Positions 43,965-53,744 of a DNA stretch of 64,000 nucleotides are shown here, in pieces. Made by a program: the position numbers and the translations under genes. The DNA lies in the NCBI GenBank assembly GCA_016719105.1, contig JADKAQ010000004.1, forward strand, positions 455,994 to 519,993. Direction: 5' to 3'. The stretch is from Gemmatimonadota bacterium. Lineage in GTDB: Bacteria > Gemmatimonadota > Gemmatimonadetes > Gemmatimonadales > Gemmatimonadaceae. The notes below the pieces were generated by a model. It saw only the letters and a list, made by a program, of their open reading frames with translations. It searched no databases and had not been told where the DNA came from. Every line of letters starts with the position of its first letter. Position 1 is the first letter of the stretch.

Positions 43965-46900
43965 ATGGTGCGCGGTGCGATCCTCCTCCTCCTCACCCTC
44001 GCGGGCTGGGGAAGGCCGGGGCACGCCCAGTCGCCCCGGCGCGATTCGGCGCGGGTGGCGGTCCCGGAGCGGGATACGCTGCGCGGTGGTCGCGGCGCCC
44101 CGGGCGACACCCTGGCCCAGGCCAAGGCCCGGCGCGACTCCCTCGCCCGGCTCGATTCGCTGGCGGCGCGGATGCGTCCCTTCCTCAAGTCGGCGGCCGA
44201 CCTCAACATCGCCCTCACCGCCCGCCTCGAGACCAAGGCCGAGCGAACACAGAATGACCGCTGCTCGGCGAGCCAGCTCTTCTCGGTGGGTTTCACCTGT
44301 CGCTCGGCCTTCACCCCGGCGTTCGACGCCCAGTTCGGACTCCGGACCAACGGGGGGATCGCCGACCGGGTCAAGCTCGACGTCGACTACGACACGCAGC
44401 GCGAGTTCGACGGCTCCAACCAGATCTCGATCGCGTATCGCGGCACCCCCACGTCGCGGCTGCAGAAGCTGGAGGTGGGGAACGTCTTCTTCGAGCCACC
44501 GGCGTCGCGCTTCATCTCGGCCGGCATCCCCAGCGGCAACTTCGGCGTGCAGGCGGTGGGGAAGTTCGGCAACATGCAGCTGACGGCGATCGCCGCGCAG
44601 CAGAAGGGGAACGTGGTGCGTGACCAGGTCTTCTCCATCGGGCGGCGCACCACGCAGGCGCAGGAGCGGGAGATCGAGGACTACCAGGTCGAGCCGCGGC
44701 GCTTCTTCTTCACCGTCGACCCGCAGCGCTTCGGGCTGGCCTACCCCAACATCGACATCCTGAATGCCCGCCAGATGCAATCGCTGGCGGCCGCCCTCCC
44801 CGAGACGCAGCGCCCGGCCCGCCTCCTCGTCTACCGCCTCATCCTGGGCGGGCAGCCTCCCAACCCCAACGGGCCGCGTTTCCAGCTGCTCGGGGACCCG
44901 CTGTCGCGGCCGGGGCAAGTGTATGAACTGCTGCGGGAGAACATCGACTACTACGTCGATCCGTCGCTGCTCTGGATCGCCCTCGTCCGCCCGTTGGCGC
45001 TCAACAACGAGCGGCTGGTGGTGGCCTACTCGCTCAAGGTGGGCGGGCGCGACACGGTCATCGCCAACCTCGGCGGGACCCCCGACCTCGAGTTCACCAA
45101 CGAGCGCCCGCAGTACGCCAACCTCCTCTGGGATCCGCAGGTCACGCCGCAGCACCCGGCCTTTCGCCAGGAGATCCGCAGCGTCTACCGGTTAGGCGGC
45201 GAGGACGTGCGGCGCGAGAGCGTGCAGGTGCGCATTGTTGCCGGGACGAGCGCCGACCAGGAGAAGCCCCCCGGCGGGAGCGCGGGGAGCTACCTGCAGC
45301 TCTTCGGCCTCGCGCAGCTGGCCAACGCGACGACGTTCGACTGGGAAAACCGGATCTGGCCGCGTCCCAACGACCCGAACTTTCTGGTCGCCAACCTCCC
45401 GGGCGCCCGGATCTTCCGCGACCAGTTCATCGTCTTTCCGTCGTTGGAGCCGTTCTCGCGCCGCGGGCTCGCTCGCCCCGGCGAGGTCGCCGCCAACGAC
45501 ACGATCTATCGCACCCCGTCGGAGTACCTGTACTCGCCGCAGCGACCGCAGTCGTACTATCGGCTGCGCGTGAAGTACCAGACCGACGGCGGCGGGGCGA
45601 TGGGGACCATCGCCCTCAACGCGGTGCAGATCCGTCCGGGGAGCGAGCGCCTGACGATGGATGGGCGCCCCCTGGTGAAGGGGGTCGACTACGACATCGA
45701 CTACGAACTCGGGCGGGTGCAGCTCCTCTCGGCCGACACGCTGATCGCCCGCGAGCGACGCGTGGTGGCGCGGTACGAGGAGACTCCGCTGTTTGCGACC
45801 GTCCCCACCTCGGTCGTCGGCCTCAGCTCCCAGTGGAAGCTGCGCGACGGCCAGGTGAACCTCATCGCCATCTCGCAGACGCAGCGCAGCACCTTCAACC
45901 GCCCTCCGCTCGGCTTCGAGCCGCAGGCGTCGGTGGTGGCGGGGATGTCGGCCAACTTCGGCTGGGCACTCCCCTCGCTCTCGCGGGCGCTGGATGGGCT
46001 CCCGGCCAACCGCGGCTCCCCGCGCGCCGTGCCTAACGGCGCGCCGGCGCGACTCGACGTGCAGGCCGAGTTCGCGGTGAGCCGGCCCCGGCAGAGTTCG
46101 TCGCAGCAGGCGTACGTGGAGAGCTTCGAGGGGGACGGCGGGACGAACATCAACCTGCTGCAGGCGCAGTGGCAGTTCTCGTCGCAGCCCGCGCTGGGGA
46201 AGGCGCTCGCCGCCCGCTTCGAACCGTCCACCTTCGACACCACGCGCGCGACGACGATGGCCTACCAGAACGCTGGCCTCGGGCGCGACGGCAAGCTGGT
46301 GCAGTTCACCTTTCGAGACATGGACCCGCAGGCCACCCTCGCCGGGGTCGGCTTTGCCTCCGCCGAGCCGATGCTCTGGCTCACCCTGTACCCGTTAGGC
46401 ATCGGGGGGCTGTACGACGCCGCGGGCGATCGCTACCGCTGGCAGACGGGCAAGCGCATCGCCGGGCGCCGCTGGCGCTCGATCCACACGGTGTTGGGGT
46501 CGACGAGCGGCGGGGCGGGGATCGACCTGTCGCGCGGCGAGCAGCTCGAGTTCTGGACGCTGGTCGACACCGCAGGGATCCGGCGCCAGCGCAACCCGAC
46601 CCTTGTCCTCGACTTCGGCGACGTCTCCGAGAACTCGGTCACCTTTGCCCCCGAGACGCTCTCGGTGGCGAGCGGCGACTCGACCTATCGCGGCAAGAAG
46701 GTGCAGGGGTTCAACCGGTTGGGGAGTGAACGCGACCCCTTCTCGCGCGCCTTCAACGCCGACGTCAACGACCAGGGGCTCCCCGGCGACGTCGTCGACT
46801 CGCTCACCGTCTTTGGCGGCACGCCGCCGTTCACCGACTATGCGGTCCCGATCTGCTCGCTCGGGCGGGGCTTCAGCCGGGCGCTGGGTGATGCGCAGGA

Positions 46901-49900
46901 CGACTGCACGGTGCGCAACGGACGGCTGGACGAAGAGGACATCGACCAGGACAACGCGCTCAACTTCACCTCGCGGGAGCGCGAACTGGAGCGCGTGCGG
47001 CGCTTCGTCGTCGACCTCTCCGACAAGCGCAGCTACGCGCGCGTGGGGAAGTGCGGGATCACCGTCCCCGACGTGAACGGCGCCGTCCCGGCCACGTCGC
47101 GCCTGTGCTGGGTGCAGGTGCGCCTCCCCTTCAACGCCCCCGACGACTCCACCGGTGGCGGCCCGCTCATCCGGCGTGTGCGCGCATTGCGCCTGACGGT
47201 CGTCTCCGGCGTCACGCTCGGTGACCAGGCCTTCTCGCTCACCCCGGTCGCGCGATTGCGCGTGGTGGGGGCGTCGTGGCTCAAGCGCTCCGACCGGACC
47301 ATCGACGGGATCGCCGGGGCGCAGCCGTCGCTCGGCGGCGGCACGGTCATCGCCTCGCTCATCGGGACGCAGGATCGCGACTCCACGCGCGGCGTCTTCT
47401 ACGATCCACCGCCGGGGGTCGTCGAGGTGCCGGACCAGGCGTCGTCGGTCTTCGGCGGCCAGCAGGTGCAAATCAATGAGCGCTCGCTCCGCCTGCTGGC
47501 CACCGCGCTCCCGTTAGGCGCGCGTGCCGAGGCGTACTTCCGCTTCCCCGAAGGGCAGCGGAACGTGATGGGATACCGCGAGCTGCGCCTGTGGGCGCGC
47601 GGGCGCGGTCGCGGGTGGGGGCCGGGCGGCGACCTGCAGGTCTTCGTCAAGATCGGGCGCGACGTCGACAACTTCTACCTGTACCGCCGCGAGGCGCGCA
47701 GCGGCAACACGCGCGACGCCTGGGATCCCGAGGTCCGCGTGCGCTTCGACCGCTTCTACGAACTGCGCTCCCGCCTGCAGAACGCCTTCCTGCAGAACCG
47801 GCGCAGCCTGCTCGGCTGCACGGCGCTCGACTCCGCGCTCATCGTGCGCAGCGGGCTCCCGGTGGGCGGGCGCATCGACCGTTATGCGGCCTGCGAGGAC
47901 GGCTACATCGTCTACACCATCGACCCCAGCGTCACCCCGCCCAACCTGGCGGCGGTGCAGGAACTCGCGGTGGGGATGGTGCGCGTGGACTCGCTCAAGG
48001 GGATCGACCCGCCCATCAGCGGCGACACGCTCGAGCTGTGGGTCGACGACATCCGCCTCGCCGACGTGGTGAATACCACCGGCTTCGCCGGCGAGGTGTC
48101 GGCCACGCTCAACGCCGGCGATTTCGGGAGCGTGCACATCGGCGTGCGGCGGCGCGACCCCAACTTCCGGCAGATCAACGAGGCGCCGTCGTTCCTGACC
48201 AACGACGACCTGGAGATGAGTGCGACGTGGCGCCTGGACCGCTTCCTCCCGGCGTCGTGGGGGTACGCCCTCCCGCTGACGGTGTCGCATCGCGCCAGCG
48301 GCGCCGCCCCCGAGTTCCTCTCGCGCTCCGACATCCCCGGGGCGTCGGTGCCGGGGCTGCGCGCCCCCAAGGCCGAGCAGACGACCTACACGCTCACCGC
48401 CCGGCGTGCGTCGCCGCTCACCGGGCACTGGTACGCGCCGATCGTCAACAACCTCGTCGTCGACGGGGCGGTGAGCGCCTTCGGCAATCGCACCGAGTTC
48501 CAGAACGGCACGGTGCGCGACCTCAACGTCGGGATCGACTTCTCCTCCGCCGGCCTGCTCGGCGGGCTGCCGATGCGCGATGCGGCCGCGCCGTCGTCGC
48601 GCCGCGGGTGGAGCCTCGCGCTTCCGTGGACGACCGAGGGCGGGACGGCTTTGCAGCTGGCGCCGACGATGTTGCGGGTCACCAGCGCGATGGTGCGCAC
48701 GGAGGACTCGCGCGCATCGTACCTCAAGCCGGCCTTTGCGGCGAGCGACTCGGTCAAGATCGTCAACGGGTTGCAGCACGTCTGGCGCACGGTGAGCACG
48801 CTCGAGTTCCAGCCGTTGCCTAACGTGACCGCCCGCTGGGATGCGAGCACGGTGCACGACCTGCGCCACTACGGCGACTCCACCGCCAACGCGCTCGCGG
48901 CGACCAACGAGCGCTCGGCGCTCGCCGGGATGGACATCGGGCTCGAGCGCGAGCGCTCGATGGCGGCGACGCTCACCTATGCGCCGGTCGCGCAGGGGTG
49001 GTTCCGCCCGCGCGTCGCCCTCGCCTCGACCTACAGCATGCTGCGCGACCCGAACAATCGCGCCGTCGTCACCGAGGACGACCTGGGGGCGATCGACCCG
49101 CGCCTGAGTCGACGCGTCGGCAACACGCAGGTCCTCACCGCCGCGACCACGCTCGACCCGCTGCAGGGGATCTCGGCGATCACCAGCGACGGCTCGCGCT
49201 GGCGGCGCGTGATCGGCGTCCTGCGCCCCATCGACGTCTCGTTCAGCCGCAACCAGCTGGCCTCCTTCGACGGGATAGCCCTCACCCCCGGGATCGGCTT
49301 CCAGTTCGGCGTGGGCGGGATCGACGACTTCCGGTCGGTCGGGGGAGAGAACGCCTCGAGCGCGGGGGCGAGCAGCGACCTGGTGGTCGCCAACGCGCTC
49401 GCCCTCCCCGGCGGGCTCACCGTGACAAACCGCGTGCAGCGAACCGATGCGCGGCACTGGAGCCGTCGTGAGGCGGCGGGGCTGGCGCAGGTGACCGGCG
49501 AGGCGCTGGTCTATCCCGACGTGGCGCTGCGCTGGAGCGGGCGCCCGTCGCTCGTGCGCCTCCTGTTCAGCCAGCTCGGCGCCACCGCGCGCGCGCTGCA
49601 GTCTCGTCAGGCATGGACGATCCCCGGCGATGCCGCCGCCCTGCTCACCGAGATGCGCGAGTCGCGGCAGGCCTCGTATCCCTTCACCGCGACCGCCGTG
49701 ACCGCGTACGGCGAGGTGGCGCTGTCGGCCACCTACGCCATCACCCGCCGCGTCGATTCGCTCCCGGGGAGCGTGGCGCGCCGCCGCGCCAGCGACCTGG
49801 CCGCCGACATCAGCAAGAGCTTCACGCTCCCCGAATCCTGGCGCGTGAAGAACCCGGTGCGCACGCGGGTCTCATGGCAGGAGACGCTCACGCAGAGCTT

Positions 49901-50120
49901 CATCGCCAACTCGCAGGCCGAGGGGGCGCGCAGCCGCCTGACCGACAACGGGCGCCGCGCCTTCAACTTCAACGCCGATACCGACGTGGCCGAGAACATG
50001 ACCTTCAGCCTGCAGGGATCGCGGGTCGTGACCTTCGATCGCAACTTCAACCGACGGTTCGTGCAGACGGTGATCACCGCCGTCTTCCAGCTGCAATTCT
50101 TCGCCGGAGTGGGAAAGTGA
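43965..50120 (+). CDS. sprA: SprA/Sov-type outer-membrane translocon protein (type IX secretion)
   Basis: The protein has 2051 residues from ATG 43965. A signal peptide (VRGAILLLLTLAGWG) ends in PGHA before Gln22. Recognisable SprA features in order: RLQKLEVGNVFFEPPASRFISAG near residue 165, KGVDYDIDYELGRVQLLS near 570, FEGDGGTNINLLQAQW near 725, the NADVNDQGLPGDVVDSL segment near 930, LWVDDIRLADVV near 1360, and ATWRLDRFLPASWGYALP near 1420. It ends in a barrel strand VFQLQFFAGVGK. In Bacteroidota SprA is the 36-strand barrel through which type IX cargo leaves. A TAATAT at 43888-43893 is a possible -10 box. The stop overlaps the next gene. Confidence 0.88.
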   Translation: MVRGAILLLLTLAGWGRPGHAQSPRRDSARVAVPERDTLRGGRGAPGDTLAQAKARRDSLARLDSLAARMRPFLKSAADLNIALTARLETKAERTQNDRCSASQLFSVGFTCRSAFTPAFDAQFGLRTNGGIADRVKLDVDYDTQREFDGSNQISIAYRGTPTSRLQKLEVGNVFFEPPASRFISAGIPSGNFGVQAVGKFGNMQLTAIAAQQKGNVVRDQVFSIGRRTTQAQEREIEDYQVEPRRFFFTVDPQRFGLAYPNIDILNARQMQSLAAALPETQRPARLLVYRLILGGQPPNPNGPRFQLLGDPLSRPGQVYELLRENIDYYVDPSLLWIALVRPLALNNERLVVAYSLKVGGRDTVIANLGGTPDLEFTNERPQYANLLWDPQVTPQHPAFRQEIRSVYRLGGEDVRRESVQVRIVAGTSADQEKPPGGSAGSYLQLFGLAQLANATTFDWENRIWPRPNDPNFLVANLPGARIFRDQFIVFPSLEPFSRRGLARPGEVAANDTIYRTPSEYLYSPQRPQSYYRLRVKYQTDGGGAMGTIALNAVQIRPGSERLTMDGRPLVKGVDYDIDYELGRVQLLSADTLIARERRVVARYEETPLFATVPTSVVGLSSQWKLRDGQVNLIAISQTQRSTFNRPPLGFEPQASVVAGMSANFGWALPSLSRALDGLPANRGSPRAVPNGAPARLDVQAEFAVSRPRQSSSQQAYVESFEGDGGTNINLLQAQWQFSSQPALGKALAARFEPSTFDTTRATTMAYQNAGLGRDGKLVQFTFRDMDPQATLAGVGFASAEPMLWLTLYPLGIGGLYDAAGDRYRWQTGKRIAGRRWRSIHTVLGSTSGGAGIDLSRGEQLEFWTLVDTAGIRRQRNPTLVLDFGDVSENSVTFAPETLSVASGDSTYRGKKVQGFNRLGSERDPFSRAFNADVNDQGLPGDVVDSLTVFGGTPPFTDYAVPICSLGRGFSRALGDAQDDCTVRNGRLDEEDIDQDNALNFTSRERELERVRRFVVDLSDKRSYARVGKCGITVPDVNGAVPATSRLCWVQVRLPFNAPDDSTGGGPLIRRVRALRLTVVSGVTLGDQAFSLTPVARLRVVGASWLKRSDRTIDGIAGAQPSLGGGTVIASLIGTQDRDSTRGVFYDPPPGVVEVPDQASSVFGGQQVQINERSLRLLATALPLGARAEAYFRFPEGQRNVMGYRELRLWARGRGRGWGPGGDLQVFVKIGRDVDNFYLYRREARSGNTRDAWDPEVRVRFDRFYELRSRLQNAFLQNRRSLLGCTALDSALIVRSGLPVGGRIDRYAACEDGYIVYTIDPSVTPPNLAAVQELAVGMVRVDSLKGIDPPISGDTLELWVDDIRLADVVNTTGFAGEVSATLNAGDFGSVHIGVRRRDPNFRQINEAPSFLTNDDLEMSATWRLDRFLPASWGYALPLTVSHRASGAAPEFLSRSDIPGASVPGLRAPKAEQTTYTLTARRASPLTGHWYAPIVNNLVVDGAVSAFGNRTEFQNGTVRDLNVGIDFSSAGLLGGLPMRDAAAPSSRRGWSLALPWTTEGGTALQLAPTMLRVTSAMVRTEDSRASYLKPAFAASDSVKIVNGLQHVWRTVSTLEFQPLPNVTARWDASTVHDLRHYGDSTANALAATNERSALAGMDIGLERERSMAATLTYAPVAQGWFRPRVALASTYSMLRDPNNRAVVTEDDLGAIDPRLSRRVGNTQVLTAATTLDPLQGISAITSDGSRWRRVIGVLRPIDVSFSRNQLASFDGIALTPGIGFQFGVGGIDDFRSVGGENASSAGASSDLVVANALALPGGLTVTNRVQRTDARHWSRREAAGLAQVTGEALVYPDVALRWSGRPSLVRLLFSQLGATARALQSRQAWTIPGDAAALLTEMRESRQASYPFTATAVTAYGEVALSATYAITRRVDSLPGSVARRRASDLAADISKSFTLPESWRVKNPVRTRVSWQETLTQSFIANSQAEGARSRLTDNGRRAFNFNADTDVAENMTFSLQGSRVVTFDRNFNRRFVQTVITAVFQLQFFAGVGK

Positions 50121-51037
50121 GGACCTCCCTTGTCGTCGCCATGCTCGTCGGGCTCGCCGCGTGCGCAGGAAAGGAGGAGCCCGCGACCACCACGCTCGCC
50201 CCAGGGCCGTTCGATGGCGAGGTGGCGATGGGCTACGTGCGCGAACAGCTCGCCCTCGGCGCGCGCGTCCCGGGAACCGCGGAGCATCGCGCCGGGGGCG
50301 ACTGGATCGTGCGCATGATGCGCGCGCGTGCCGACACCGTCATCGAGCAGCAGTGGGAACACCGCACCGCAAACGGCACGGTCCTCCCGCTGCGCAACAT
50401 CTTCGCCCGTTTTCGCCCCGAGGCCACCGAGCGCGTGCTCTACGTGACGCACTGGGACTCGCGCCCCAGGTCCGAGAGTGCCAGCGACACGGCGCGGCGG
50501 CGCCTCCCGGTTCCCGGGGCCAACGATGGGGCGAGCGGGACGGCCATGTTGGTGGCGTTAGGCGACCTGCTCAAGGCGACGCCGCCGCGCATCGGGGTCG
50601 ACTTCCTCTTTGTCGACGGGGAAGACTACGGCGAGTTTGGGCCACCGGAGGTCGACGTCCTGCTCGGCTCGCGCTACTTCGCCGAGCACCTGTTGGTCCC
50701 CAACTATCAGCCCCTGTTCGGCGTGCTGTGGGACATGGTGGGCGATCGGGACCTCAGGATCGACCAGGAGTCCAACTCGCTGCGGCAGGCGCCGGAAGTG
50801 GTCACGCTCGTCTGGGAGACGGCGCGCGCCCTCGGCTACGGGAAGACCTTCGTCAATGTCGAGGGGCTGGCCATCACCGACGATCACATCCCGCTCCTCG
50901 AGCGCGGGCTCCGCGTGATCGACGTCATCGACCTCGAGTACCCCTGGCACCACACCCCGGACGACACCATCGACAAGGTCTCGGCGGGATCGCTCAAGAT
51001 CGTGGGCGACGTGGCGTGGGCGTTGTTGCAGCGGTGA
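50117..51037 (+). CDS. M28-family lipoprotein, glutaminyl-peptide cyclotransferase-like
   Basis: The protein has 306 residues from GTG 50117, which overlaps the sprA TGA stop as GTGA. The N-terminus has a lipobox (VVAMLVGLAAC), so it is lipid-anchored. The Zn-dependent M28 core shows VTHWDSRP (His, Asp), PGANDGASG (bridging Asp), VDGEDYGE (catalytic and ligand Glu), VLWDMVGDRD and YPWHHTPDDTIDKVS (His ligand). The combination of HWDSRP, GANDGASG and WHHTPDDTID matches bacterial glutaminyl cyclases better than aminopeptidases. It would convert N-terminal Gln of exported proteins to pyroglutamate. Its coupling to sprA and the Gln-rich cleavage sites in this window support the assignment. Confidence 0.85.
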   Translation: MRTSLVVAMLVGLAACAGKEEPATTTLAPGPFDGEVAMGYVREQLALGARVPGTAEHRAGGDWIVRMMRARADTVIEQQWEHRTANGTVLPLRNIFARFRPEATERVLYVTHWDSRPRSESASDTARRRLPVPGANDGASGTAMLVALGDLLKATPPRIGVDFLFVDGEDYGEFGPPEVDVLLGSRYFAEHLLVPNYQPLFGVLWDMVGDRDLRIDQESNSLRQAPEVVTLVWETARALGYGKTFVNVEGLAITDDHIPLLERGLRVIDVIDLEYPWHHTPDDTIDKVSAGSLKIVGDVAWALLQR

Positions 51038-51118
51038 ACCGCCGGTCGATCGCACTTTTGGTACGGTCCGACGTGGAATGATGACGATCAGGGGGCGGGC
51101 GGCGGGTAGCATCCGTCC

Positions 51119-51850
51119 ATGTCCAACGCCTCCGCCAATCGTGCGCCGCTCCTCCTGGCGCTGGTCATCCTGCTCGGGGTTGGGGGGCGCTGGCTGCGTG
51201 GGGAGCAGGCGCCGCCAGGCGACACCCCGCTCGCCCGGGTCGCCCTCGACTCGCAGCTCGCCCAGGTAGAGCGGGCGGGAGGGCCAGGCGGGGCGGGAAG
51301 GGGGCGGGGACGCCAGAAGGGGGCCGGACCAGCGGTGCCTCGGCGCCGGGCAAAGGGGGGCAACGGAGGCAACCCGTCGGCCGGGACCGGAGGGGCGGCG
51401 CGGCGGCCGGCGCAGTCCGATTCGTCCCTGCCTCGCGCCATTCGTTCGGAAAGGACCCCCATCGGGGCCGTCTCCCCGGGCTTCCTCGCTCGACGGGAGG
51501 CGGAGCTGGCCGCCGAGGAGTCGAAGGGGCGTGCCGGCAGGGCCAGGCGCGAGGGCGGCGGCGGGAGCGGGGGAGAGGGAGGCTCGCGGCGGGCGCGGCG
51601 CCCCTCGTCGGCCCCGCTCGCAGGCGACGGTCGGGCTGCCGAACTCGTGGATCTCGAGACGGCCTCCGCGCGGGAAATCGAGCGGTTGCCGCGGATCGGT
51701 CCGGCGCTCGCCCGCCGGATCGTCGAGGACCGCGCCGCGCACGGGCCGTTCGGCTCGCTCGAGGGGCTGCAGCGGGTGCGAGGGGTTGGCCCCGGCGTCG
51801 CTAGGCAACTGCAAGGGCACGTGACGTTTGGTCCTACAGGGCGTCCCTGA
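51119..51850 (+). CDS. comEA: ComEA-like helix-hairpin-helix protein
   Basis: The protein has 243 residues. An N-terminal hydrophobic helix (PLLLALVILLGVGG) acts as anchor or signal. Residues 30-165 are a Gly/Arg-rich low-complexity linker. The last 60 residues form a double helix-hairpin-helix (LETASAREIERLPRIGPALARRI; LEGLQRVRGVGPGVARQL), as in ComEA, which binds incoming DNA in the periplasm during natural transformation. The linker is much longer than in typical ComEA. The gene lies directly before pilB, so competence or DNA uptake through the type IV pilus is a natural reading. Confidence 0.75.
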   Translation: MSNASANRAPLLLALVILLGVGGRWLRGEQAPPGDTPLARVALDSQLAQVERAGGPGGAGRGRGRQKGAGPAVPRRRAKGGNGGNPSAGTGGAARRPAQSDSSLPRAIRSERTPIGAVSPGFLARREAELAAEESKGRAGRARREGGGGSGGEGGSRRARRPSSAPLAGDGRAAELVDLETASAREIERLPRIGPALARRIVEDRAAHGPFGSLEGLQRVRGVGPGVARQLQGHVTFGPTGRP

Positions 51851-51851
51851 C

Positions 51852-53729
51852 ATGCCAAGCCTTGGCTACGCTGAGGCGCCGAAGACCTCGCCGCTTTCTA
51901 CCCGAATGGCCGCGCCTCCCGCCCCGCAGACCGAACGAATCCCCGAGCTCCTCCTGCGCGAAGGTTACGTCACGCGTGAGCAGCTCGAACGCGCCGTTCG
52001 CGAGGGAAAGTCGAACAACCTTGGGGTCACGTACAACCTCATCAAGACCGGGGCGATCGACGAGCTCGAGCTGACGAAGATCATCGCTCGGGTTGCGCGC
52101 ATGCCGGCGGTCGACCTCTCGAAGTTCGAGGTCGACACCCGCATCATCAAGCTCGTCCCCGCCGACATCGCCACCAAGCACCTCGTCCTCCCGCTCAAGC
52201 GCGACGGACGCACGCTGACGGTGGCCATCGCCGATCCCACCAACCTCGGGATCCTCGAAGACCTCAAGTTCATCACCCGCTACGACATCTTCCCCGTCCT
52301 GGCGGGTGAAGTCACGTTGCGGACCGTCATCGAGAAGCAGTACGACGCCGGCGACTCCGCCATGTCGACGCTGCTCGACGACATCGCCGAGATGGGCGAC
52401 GTCGAGGTGGTGGAGGAGCGGGAAGAAGACGTCTCGGCCGCCGCACTCGCGGCGCAGGTCGACGACGCTCCGGTCGTCAAGCTGATCAACGCCGTCCTCA
52501 CCGACGCGGTCAAGCGCGGCGCCTCCGACATTCACTTCGAGTGCTTCGAGCACGAACTGCGCGTGCGCTACCGCATCGACGGTGCGCTGCAGGAAGTGAT
52601 GAAGCCGCCGCTCAAGCTCAAGGCCGCCCTGATCTCGCGCTTCAAGATCATGGCGCAGCTCAACATCGCCGAGCGACGCGTCCCGCAGGACGGGCGCATC
52701 AAGCTCAAGATGGGGAACAAGGTCATCGACTATCGCGTCTCGACCCTCCCCACGCTGTTCGGCGAAAAGGTCGTGCTCCGAATCCTCGACAAGGGGAACC
52801 TGACGCTCGACCTGGAGAAGTTCGGCATCGAACCGCGCGCCGAGCGCGAACTGATGGAGGCGGTGTCCAATCCGTACGGCATGGTGCTCGTCACCGGCCC
52901 GACCGGGTCGGGCAAGACGACGACGTTGTATTCGGCCTTGTCAAAGGTCAACAACATCGACGTCAACATCATGACCGCCGAAGATCCCGTCGAGTACAAC
53001 CTGTTCGGGATCAACCAGGTGCAGGTGCGCACCGAGATCGGGATGACCTTCGCCGCGGCGCTGAAGGCCTTCCTGCGCCAGGACCCGAACATCATCATGG
53101 TCGGCGAGGTGCGAGACCTCGAGACCGGCGGCATCGCCATCAAGGCGGCGCTCACCGGTCACTTGGTGCTCTCGACCTTGCACACCAACTCGGCCCCTGA
53201 GACGGTCACCCGTCTGCTCGACATGGGGCTCGAGCCCTTCAACGTGGCGTCGGCGCTCAACCTGGTGCTGGCGCAGCGACTTGTGCGGCGCATCTGCTCG
53301 CGCTGCCGGCACAAGTACATCCCCGACGAGGTCGAACTCGGCGGTGCCAAGGTCAAGGCGGAGACGACGTTTCGCGAGCTTCGCTTCACGACCGAAGCGC
53401 TGGAGAATGCGAAGTCGCGTGCCCTCCCCGACGCGCTGCCGCACCTGGCCAACCTCTCGCTCGACTCGTGCATCGGCGACATCCCGTTCTTCAAGGGGCG
53501 CGGCTGCGACGATTGCAACGGGACGGGGCTCAAGGGGCGGCAAGGTCTCTACGAGGTCATGTTCATGACCCCGCACCTGCGCAAGCTGATCCTGATGAAC
53601 GTCGGCGCCCAGGAAATCCGCGACGCCGCCATCGAGGAAGGGATGCTGACGCTGCGCATGGACGGGTGGCTCAAGGTGCTGAAGGGGATCACGACGTTGG
53701 AACAGGTCATTCGCGAGACGGCCGTGTAA
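51852..53729 (+). CDS. pilB: Type IV pilus assembly ATPase PilB
   Basis: The protein has 625 residues from ATG 51852; MAAPPAP at 51906 is an alternative start. It has an MshEN/GSPII N-terminal domain (IPELLLREGYVTREQLERAV; KLVPADIATKHLVLPLK), then the secretion ATPase core: Walker A GPTGSGKT at 349-356, an Asp box MTAEDPVE, Walker B IIMVGEVRD and His box LHTNSAPETV. A tetracysteine zinc site is formed by CSRC and CDDC. It powers pilus extension on the cytoplasmic side. Two tandem genes (pilT, pilC) follow, separated by repeat elements. A hairpin overlaps the stop. Confidence 0.96.
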   Translation: MPSLGYAEAPKTSPLSTRMAAPPAPQTERIPELLLREGYVTREQLERAVREGKSNNLGVTYNLIKTGAIDELELTKIIARVARMPAVDLSKFEVDTRIIKLVPADIATKHLVLPLKRDGRTLTVAIADPTNLGILEDLKFITRYDIFPVLAGEVTLRTVIEKQYDAGDSAMSTLLDDIAEMGDVEVVEEREEDVSAAALAAQVDDAPVVKLINAVLTDAVKRGASDIHFECFEHELRVRYRIDGALQEVMKPPLKLKAALISRFKIMAQLNIAERRVPQDGRIKLKMGNKVIDYRVSTLPTLFGEKVVLRILDKGNLTLDLEKFGIEPRAERELMEAVSNPYGMVLVTGPTGSGKTTTLYSALSKVNNIDVNIMTAEDPVEYNLFGINQVQVRTEIGMTFAAALKAFLRQDPNIIMVGEVRDLETGGIAIKAALTGHLVLSTLHTNSAPETVTRLLDMGLEPFNVASALNLVLAQRLVRRICSRCRHKYIPDEVELGGAKVKAETTFRELRFTTEALENAKSRALPDALPHLANLSLDSCIGDIPFFKGRGCDDCNGTGLKGRQGLYEVMFMTPHLRKLILMNVGAQEIRDAAIEEGMLTLRMDGWLKVLKGITTLEQVIRETAV

Positions 53730-53740
53730 CGGCCGTCTCG
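53714..53740 (+). terminator. 12-bp perfect hairpin overlapping the pilB stop
   Basis: CGAGACGGCCGT (53714-53725) pairs with ACGGCCGTCTCG (53729-53740) around GTA. The stop TAA (53727-53729) is in the loop and first paired base. No T-tract follows, so termination is uncertain. Confidence 0.5.
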
Positions 53741-53744
53741 CTCA

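Noticed and set aside
47514..49457. 647-codon minus-strand frame inside sprA
   Set aside because: It is a GC-driven shadow. The plus strand carries continuous SprA motifs through the same bases.
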